This document shows positions 59,401 through 64,000 of a stretch of 64,000 nucleotides of DNA, piece by piece. How positions within the stretch are numbered: the first letter of the stretch is position 1; each line of letters begins with the position of its first letter. The translations under genes and the position numbers were made by a program. The DNA is taken from assembly GCA_902799655.1 (NCBI GenBank), contig CADCBH010000004.1, forward strand, positions 62,001-126,000. The letters run 5' to 3'. Origin of the DNA: an uncultured Bacteroidales bacterium (GTDB taxonomy: Bacteria > Bacteroidota > Bacteroidia > Bacteroidales > Bacteroidaceae). The notes below the pieces were generated by a model that saw nothing but the letters and a program-made list of their open reading frames with translations, was not told where the DNA came from and made no database searches.

Positions 59401-59408
59401 CAAAGGTA
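59401..59408 (-). promoter_or_regulatory. -7 box of asnA
   Basis: TACCTTTG on the minus strand, 48 bases before the start codon, with CTTG 19 bases upstream (one mismatch to TTTG). The rest of the 263-base gap 59354-59616 is A/T-rich, with a short hairpin (CTTTTTTCTAAAAAAAG, about 59540-59556), heptamer-like CCATTCT repeats (59564-59577) and a plus-strand -7 box TACCTTTG (59591-59598) for the tRNA-Arg gene. Confidence 0.6.
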
Positions 59409-59616
59409 CTACTTTTAGCTTAATCTGCAAGCAAAAAGCCTAATTATTTTTGCAAAATGACACAAATCCGTGATTTCCGCTAACTTTTTGCGTTACCAAA
59501 AGCCCGTTAACAAATCATAATTCTTACAACACCGCCACACTTTTTTCTAAAAAAAGGAGCACTCCATTCTCCATTCTCAATTAAAATCATTACCTTTGCA
59601 TCGCTTTCTTGATACA

Positions 59617-59690
59617 GGTCCCGTAGCTTAGCTGAATAGAGCGTCAGATTCCGGTTCTGAAGGTCTTGGGTTTGAATCCCAACGGGATCA
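59617..59690 (+). tRNA. tRNA-Arg (anticodon CCG)
   Basis: The cloverleaf is complete. The acceptor stem pairs GGTCCCG (59617-59623) with CGGGATC (59683-59689), with one G-T pair. The D-arm is 59626-59642, the anticodon stem TCAGA/TCTGA surrounds loop TTCCGGT with CCG at 59651-59653, the T-stem is TTGGG/CCCAA and the discriminator base is A. CCA is not encoded. The -7 box at 59591-59598 lies 18 bases upstream. Confidence 0.95.
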
Positions 59691-59724
59691 CGAAAGGTGA
59701 CAGGCAAAATATATTCCTTTTTAT

Positions 59725-59755
59725 TTTGTAGTTTGCTCACAAATATGTACCTTTG
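59725..59755 (+). promoter_or_regulatory. Promoter of the tRNA-Val gene
   Basis: TTTG at 59725-59728 and TACCTTTG at 59748-59755 are separated by 19 bases. The tRNA begins at 59774. The site shows that the two tRNAs are not only co-transcribed. Confidence 0.7.
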
Positions 59756-59773
59756 CAGGCAGTTCAAGGAAAC

Positions 59774-59848
59774 AGGGGCGTAGCTCAGTTGGTTTAGAGC
59801 GCTTCAGTCACATTGAAGAGGTCATCGGTTCGAACCCGATCGTCCCTA
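59774..59848 (+). tRNA. tRNA-Val (anticodon CAC)
   Basis: The acceptor stem pairs AGGGGCG (59774-59780) with CGTCCCT (59841-59847), with one G-T pair. The D-stem is GCTC/GAGC, the anticodon stem CTTCA/TGAAG surrounds loop GTCACAT with CAC at 59809-59811, the T-stem is ATCGG/CCGAT with loop TTCGAAC, and the discriminator is A. CCA is not encoded. Confidence 0.93.
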
Positions 59849-59879
59849 CTTATAAAACCTTTATTACCTTACTTGTTGT

Positions 59880-60983
59880 ATGGGCAACGAAAAACAATAT
59901 CAGCTTAATCCACATTGTCAGGAACTGCTACATCAGTATGAAGAGCATATCCCTATCTTCCAGCGCATGGAAACAGTGGCGTGTGACGCCATAGAAAAGG
60001 CACTGAAGGACTATGGTCTGTATGTCAACGCCATAGAGCACCGCATCAAGCGTCCCAACTCGCTGGCAGGCAAGCTACAGCTGAAAGGGCAGAAATATCA
60101 TACGCTGAGTGATCTCACCGACCTTTTTGGTCTGCGTATCATCACCTTCTATACCGACGACGTGGACAAGGTGGCAGCTATTGCCAAGCAAGTCTTCGAT
60201 GTGGACTGGAAAGAGTCTATCGACAAGCGTAAGGCCCACAACTTAACCAGTTTTGGCTATAACTCCCTTCACTATATCTGCCGACTCCCCAAGACGTTGG
60301 TTGACGACCCATCCATGCCCGATCTCAATGAGTTTCGCTTCGAGCTGCAGATGCGAACTGCCCTGCAACATGTATGGTCAACGATTGAACATGATATCGG
60401 CTATAAGGGCGAAGTCAAGATGTCCAGTGAGTATATGCGCCAGTTCAGCCGACTTGCAGGAACCTTAGAACTTATCGATGACGAGTTCAGCCGGCTGCGC
60501 ACCACGATGAACGACTATCGCCGTAAGGTACAGCAACTGGTCAACGATGGACAACTTGATGAGGTGGCGCTCACCACCGAGTCGTTCCGCAGCTTCCTCA
60601 AGCTGAATCCTTTCGACCGTCTGAATCGTCGTATCGCTGCAGTCAACCAGGCTGAGATATACCCGACATCACTGATGTCGTTCCTGCCCGTTTTGCTACG
60701 TTTCCGCCTGGAGACCCTTGGCGATTTGCAGCATTTCATCGAAGAAAACAGTGAGGATGCCTATCAATACGCACTGGCCCAGTTGGCCATTACCGACCTT
60801 GATATTCTATCGGAGAGCATCGGTCTGCAGAGCCTCTGCATTGTCTGCGCATTAAAGAAAGGAAATGGCCGCGAGACCATCAAGCATCTTTTCGATGTGC
60901 TCTACGGTGCTTCAGAAAACAATTGGAGCATCGCAGACCTGGTCATTAGTCAGGCTGCGAAGCTCCCATTTATGCGTCAATAA
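59880..60983 (+). CDS. RelA/SpoT-domain (p)ppGpp synthetase
   Basis: The protein has 367 residues. The synthetase domain (about 45-200) shows RIKRPNSLAGKLQLKG, LTDLFGLRIITFY, FGYNSLHYI (the Tyr-loop that stacks the guanine) and FELQMRTALQHVWSTIEHDIGYK with the catalytic Glu of the ExQxRT motif. There is no HD hydrolase domain in front and no TGS or ACT domain behind, so it is a single-function small alarmone synthetase type. The C-terminal 160 residues are helical and not recognised, longer than in usual RelP/RelQ enzymes. It follows the tRNA-Val gene by 31 bases and converges on rny. Confidence 0.85.
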   Translation: MGNEKQYQLNPHCQELLHQYEEHIPIFQRMETVACDAIEKALKDYGLYVNAIEHRIKRPNSLAGKLQLKGQKYHTLSDLTDLFGLRIITFYTDDVDKVAAIAKQVFDVDWKESIDKRKAHNLTSFGYNSLHYICRLPKTLVDDPSMPDLNEFRFELQMRTALQHVWSTIEHDIGYKGEVKMSSEYMRQFSRLAGTLELIDDEFSRLRTTMNDYRRKVQQLVNDGQLDEVALTTESFRSFLKLNPFDRLNRRIAAVNQAEIYPTSLMSFLPVLLRFRLETLGDLQHFIEENSEDAYQYALAQLAITDLDILSESIGLQSLCIVCALKKGNGRETIKHLFDVLYGASENNWSIADLVISQAAKLPFMRQ

Positions 60984-60993
60984 GTCGTTTCGC

Positions 60994-62535
60994 CTACTTG
61001 GCGTAAGCTACTGAACGTGTTTCACGAATCACAGTAATTTTCACCTGTCCGGGATAAGTCATCTCGTTCTGGATCTTCGATGCTATCTGTCCGCTGAGTG
61101 CCTCGGTCTCAGCATCATCCATCTTATCGGCACCTACGATGACACGTAACTCACGACCAGCTTGGATAGCATAGGTCTTTGTAACACCTGGATAGCTCAT
61201 AGCGATGGCCTCAAGGTCATTGAGACGCTTGATATATGCCTCGACAATCTCACGGCGGGCACCGGGACGGGCACCACTGATGGCATCACAAATCTGTACG
61301 ATGGGGGCCAGCAGCGTCTGCATCTCCATCTCGTCGTGGTGGGCACCGATGGCATTGCAAATATCGGGTTTCTCCTTGAACTTCTCAGCAATCTTGGCAC
61401 CATAGATAGCATGGGGCAATTCGCTCTCCTCATCGGGCACCTTACCAATATCGTGCAACAGACCAGCGCGCTTAGCCTTCTTGGGATTCAAGCCCAGTTC
61501 CGAAGCCATCACGGCACAGAGGTTAGCCGTCTCACGGGCGTGCTGCAGCAGGTTCTGACCATACGAAGAACGATACTTCATCTTACCAATGATACGGATC
61601 AATTCCGGATGGAGACCGTGGATACCGAGGTCAATAGCGGTACGCTTACCTGTTTCAATAATCTCATTCTCAAGCTGTTTCTTCACCTTGGCCACCACCT
61701 CTTCGATACGGGCAGGATGGATACGCCCGTCAGCCACTAACTGGTGAAGGGCCAAACGGCAGGTCTCACGGCGTACGGGGTCGAAGGCAGAAATAACAAT
61801 AGCCTCAGGGGTATCGTCAACAACGATTTCCACACCGCAGGCAGCCTCAAGGGCACGGATGTTACGACCCTCACGACCAATCACACGACCTTTCACATCG
61901 TCGTTTTCGATATGGAACACCGATACACTATTCTCAACAGCCGTCTCAGTGGCTACTCGCTGGATAGTCTGGATGACAATCTTCTTAGCCTGAGCATTGG
62001 CATTGAGCTTAGCCTCATCCATAATCTCGTTGATATATGCCTGAGCATCGGTCTTGGCCTCATCTTTCAGCGACTCCACCAAACGAGCCTTAGCCTCGTC
62101 GGCACTGAGTCCTGACAACTCCTCCAGTTTGGCACGCTCCTGCATCTGCATCTTCTCCAACTCGTCCTGCTTCAGGGTGAGCAGTTTCTTCTCATTGTCA
62201 ATACGCGTCTGCTGGTTGTCCAACTCGTTCTTACGGCGGCCCAGTTCCTCTTGTCGCTGATTGAGCGACATCTCGCGCTGCTTCAGCTTATTTTCGCTCT
62301 GCTGGATATGCTGATTGCGCTGCTGCACCTCCTTCTCCAGCTCACTTTTCTTGTTCAGGAACTTTTCCTTGACCTCCAATAACTTTTTCTCTTTGATGAC
62401 TTCTGCCTCTTTTCTGGCAGCATCGACTATCTCATTATATTTCCCTTTGATGACAAAGCGGAAAATCAGAAAGCCACAGACACCACCCAGGACGAGGGCA
62501 GCGGCAATGGCAATAATCGCAACAATAATGTTCAT
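60994..62535 (-). CDS. rny: Ribonuclease Y
   Basis: The protein has 513 residues. An N-terminal membrane anchor ([25 protein letters not shown]) is followed by a long coiled-coil (about 30-180), a KH domain ([21 protein letters not shown]) and an HD domain with [14 protein letters not shown] and [10 protein letters not shown] metal ligands. It is a membrane-tethered endoribonuclease that starts mRNA decay. It is the last gene of a run with zapA and a small coiled-coil gene upstream. Confidence 0.96.
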   Translation of the reverse strand: MNIIVAIIAIAAALVLGGVCGFLIFRFVIKGKYNEIVDAARKEAEVIKEKKLLEVKEKFLNKKSELEKEVQQRNQHIQQSENKLKQREMSLNQRQEELGRRKNELDNQQTRIDNEKKLLTLKQDELEKMQMQERAKLEELSGLSADEAKARLVESLKDEAKTDAQAYINEIMDEAKLNANAQAKKIVIQTIQRVATETAVENSVSVFHIENDDVKGRVIGREGRNIRALEAACGVEIVVDDTPEAIVISAFDPVRRETCRLALHQLVADGRIHPARIEEVVAKVKKQLENEIIETGKRTAIDLGIHGLHPELIRIIGKMKYRSSYGQNLLQHARETANLCAVMASELGLNPKKAKRAGLLHDIGKVPDEESELPHAIYGAKIAEKFKEKPDICNAIGAHHDEMEMQTLLAPIVQICDAISGARPGARREIVEAYIKRLNDLEAIAMSYPGVTKTYAIQAGRELRVIVGADKMDDAETEALSGQIASKIQNEMTYPGQVKITVIRETRSVAYAK

Positions 62536-62556
62536 AAATAATATATATATGTAGTG

Positions 62557-62862
62557 TTAATGATCTCTGAGCGCTTCTTCCATCTCGGTTGTCAGTCGGG
62601 CGAGAACATTATTATAGGGCGACGTATCATTCAGCGCATGCTCCTTCTGATACATTAGCGCTACGTCGATGAGTGTCATCAGCGCTATTGTATGATCACT
62701 TTTGCGCCCCTTGTATGCTTGTGCATAAGCATTATAGCGCTCAGTGATGAGCTTGGCGGCGGCACGATGATACTCCTCTTCGTCGCGTTTAACGACGACT
62801 TCTATCTCTGCGTCATAGACGTGCAGCCTGATATGTAATTTGTCCTGATTCTGTTCTGCCAT
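62557..62862 (-). CDS. zapA: Cell division protein ZapA
   Basis: The protein has 101 residues. The globular head (LHIRLHVYDAEIEVVVKRDEEEYHRAAAKLITERYNAYAQAY) and helical tail (TIALMTLIDVALMYQKEHALND) match ZapA, which cross-links FtsZ filaments. It lies 21 bases before rny and 15 bases after the small coiled-coil gene, so all three are probably one operon. Confidence 0.88.
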   Translation of the reverse strand: MAEQNQDKLHIRLHVYDAEIEVVVKRDEEEYHRAAAKLITERYNAYAQAYKGRKSDHTIALMTLIDVALMYQKEHALNDTSPYNNVLARLTTEMEEALRDH

Positions 62863-62877
62863 GGCTTGTTTCTCCCG

Positions 62878-63177
62878 TTACTGACTTTCATCGCTAAGGA
62901 TAGCAATGCACTTATTGACATCTCGTATTAGCTTCGACAACCGATCTTTGGCACCAGCAAGGTTGCCATCGGTAATCTCGATCATCTTTGCCATCTTCAG
63001 CGAGTCATAGTCATGCTGCTTCTGGGCCATCTCAGCTTTCAACTGACTGACAGTCTTCTCATTCTCGCCTATCATAGCATGAAGCTCCGCATTTTCCTTC
63101 TTTAATTCTTGGAAGCGGAGTAGCAGCTGTCGCAGACGGGTTTCGAATGTTGCTAAGGTTTTTTCGTTAGCAGTCAT
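62878..63177 (-). CDS. Small coiled-coil protein next to ZapA
   Basis: The protein has 99 residues. The first two thirds form a heptad-type coiled-coil (TFETRLRQLLLRFQELKKENAELHAMIGENEKTVSQLKAEMAQKQ), followed by a short region ending DRLSKLIRDVNKCIAILSDE. It has no signal or membrane helix. The position directly upstream of zapA and the coiled-coil suggest a ZapB-like partner in the division ring; this is inference from context. A minus-strand -7 box TACCTTTG (63200-63207) gives a leader of about 16 bases. Confidence 0.75.
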   Translation of the reverse strand: MTANEKTLATFETRLRQLLLRFQELKKENAELHAMIGENEKTVSQLKAEMAQKQHDYDSLKMAKMIEITDGNLAGAKDRLSKLIRDVNKCIAILSDESQ

Positions 63178-63199
63178 ATACCTTTCTCACTTTGTTCTA

Positions 63200-63250
63200 C
63201 AAAGGTAGGAATTATAATTGACAATTAATCATTGGCAATTGATAATTATT
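63200..63250 (-). promoter_or_regulatory. -7 box with adjacent heptamer repeats upstream of the ZapB-like gene
   Basis: TACCTTTG on the minus strand (63200-63207) is preceded, on its upstream side, by five 7-base units at 63216-63250: AATTGAC, AATTAAT, CATTGGC, AATTGAT, AATTATT. No TTTG occurs at the -33 position, which falls inside the repeats. Confidence 0.6.
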
Positions 63251-63261
63251 TTTTTTTAACG

Positions 63262-63876
63262 TTATTCCTTGGGTTTGGGCTCTTTCTTGGCGAGCATCAC
63301 GATGCGGTACACAAAATCAGTCACCCATTTCTGTGAGTAGCCCAACTTCTGATTATACTGGCGGATAGCCACTACAGCCTTCAACACACCAGCATCGCTG
63401 AAGTCGTTTTTAGTGAAGATGTCATTGACCGTCTTTTCCGTCATCGTGTGGATGGCTTTTTTGAAGAATCCCGGCAGACGCAGTTTAAACTTCATCAGGT
63501 TACCCGTCAGCATCAGCAGATCCTGTGAGAATCCGCTAAACTGGTACATATAGGTCTGTATGTCCTGCGGTTTCTTGCAACGCTTGCGGATGCTCGCCTC
63601 TATTTCCTTGGTAAAGTCGTCATCCATGCTGTAGAGTTCTTTGAGCATCTTCTTACAGCGCGACTTCTCAGCCAATCCCAGTTTATTATTCTGCGTAGGT
63701 ACCTTCAGCGTAGCCTTGAAGGTACGCAGGTCGGGCAGTGCCGCCAAATTGGTAATGCCGAGGTCGGCAGCCATCACAGACTGAAAATATACGCGAATAA
63801 GTGTCATGAAATCCTCCATGCCACCAACTCTCTGTTCCTCCTCTTTCTTTCCGAATAATTTACCTATCCAACTCAT
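63262..63876 (-). CDS. Conserved-looking protein of unknown function
   Basis: The protein has 204 residues from ATG 63876, which starts MSWIGKLFGKKEEEQ just downstream of the -7 box TACCTTTG (plus 63897-63904); the longer frame from 63957 would begin upstream of that promoter. It is rich in Lys, Phe and Met, helical, without signal peptide or membrane helix. Segments such as GGMEDFMTLIRVYFQSVMAADLGI, CKKMLKELYSMDDDF and SQKWVTDFVYRIVMLAKKEPKPKE show no motif that I recognise. It is separated from the ZapB-like gene by 84 bases. Confidence 0.65.
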   Translation of the reverse strand: MSWIGKLFGKKEEEQRVGGMEDFMTLIRVYFQSVMAADLGITNLAALPDLRTFKATLKVPTQNNKLGLAEKSRCKKMLKELYSMDDDFTKEIEASIRKRCKKPQDIQTYMYQFSGFSQDLLMLTGNLMKFKLRLPGFFKKAIHTMTEKTVNDIFTKNDFSDAGVLKAVVAIRQYNQKLGYSQKWVTDFVYRIVMLAKKEPKPKE

Positions 63877-63896
63877 TGTTTCTAAAATTATGCCTG

Positions 63897-63904
63897 CAAA
63901 GGTA
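63897..63904 (-). promoter_or_regulatory. -7 box of the 63262-63876 gene
   Basis: TACCTTTG on the minus strand, with the ATG at 63876 about 20 bases downstream. It decides the start choice for this gene. Confidence 0.55.
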
Positions 63905-63967
63905 CGAAAAAACGCGTGAAGGACAAAAGAATTCATTCTTTTTTCTTTCCAATTCAAAGAAAGTTAG

Positions 63968-63975
63968 TATCTTTG
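63968..63975 (+). promoter_or_regulatory. -7 box of a gene entering the right edge
   Basis: TATCTTTG at 63968-63975, followed by an ATG at 63995 that may start a plus-strand gene running out of the window (only two codons visible). No clear -33 element. Confidence 0.4.
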
Positions 63976-64000
63976 CAACAAAATCTTTGAAAGAATGACA

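Overview
The window is a chromosomal segment of a Bacteroidales bacterium, most likely Prevotellaceae (Prevotella/Segatella-like). Evidence seen directly: Bacteroidetes-type promoters (TTTG, about 20 bp, TAnnTTTG), a SusC/SusD pair, FISUMP, DUF5689 and DUF6359-type lipoproteins, a membrane-bound AraC-type regulator resembling the output half of hybrid two-component systems, and a near absence of Shine-Dalgarno sequences. No rRNA, CRISPR array, integrase or transposase was seen.

Layout. (1) 1-15943, plus strand: the distal part of a Wzx/Wzy-type capsule or exopolysaccharide locus. It holds a chain-length regulator (partial), a Wzz-Wzy fusion, a Wzx flippase, four glycosyltransferases, an unrecognised protein behind a repeat-filled leader, a WecA-Wzi in-frame fusion, a lipoprotein, a PglC/WcaJ-type initiating transferase, a Ser/Gly/His-rich secreted protein, two FdtA-type cupins and a DegT-type aminotransferase that suggest a dTDP-3-amino-sugar. 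(2) 15898-25875: a group that reads as nucleic-acid scavenging. It comprises a secreted EEP-family nuclease/phosphatase, uridine kinase and a histidine phosphatase on the minus strand; a TonB-dependent receptor and two OB-fold-type lipoproteins on the plus strand; and, after an L31 gene with an abnormal 3' end, a secreted DNA/RNA nuclease. (3) 25978-31802: glutathione peroxidase, thioredoxin reductase, a possible small RNA, the AraC-type regulator, a sodium:solute symporter and a TrpB2-type tryptophan synthase beta chain. (4) 31849-45733, minus strand: a SusC/SusD operon with two further lipoproteins, then two copies of a two-gene module (a polytopic membrane protein plus a lipoprotein beta-propeller carrying CxxCH). 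No glycosidase is present. (5) 45970-63957: housekeeping genes, including Hsp20, Mfd, a polyprenol-phosphate sugar synthase, PlsC, a metallophosphoesterase, a MetH activation domain, dihydroorotase, FtsB/DivIC, DnaX, AsnA, two tRNAs, a (p)ppGpp synthetase, RNase Y and ZapA.

The strongest candidates for undescribed biology are the duplicated CxxCH-propeller/membrane-protein module tied to SusCD, the proposed nucleic-acid scavenging locus, the two capsule-gene fusions, and several families of short periodic repeats (7, 11, 22 and 27 bp) at promoters, in leaders and inside genes. All positions and motifs come from reading the sequence. Family assignments rest on remembered motifs, not on searches.
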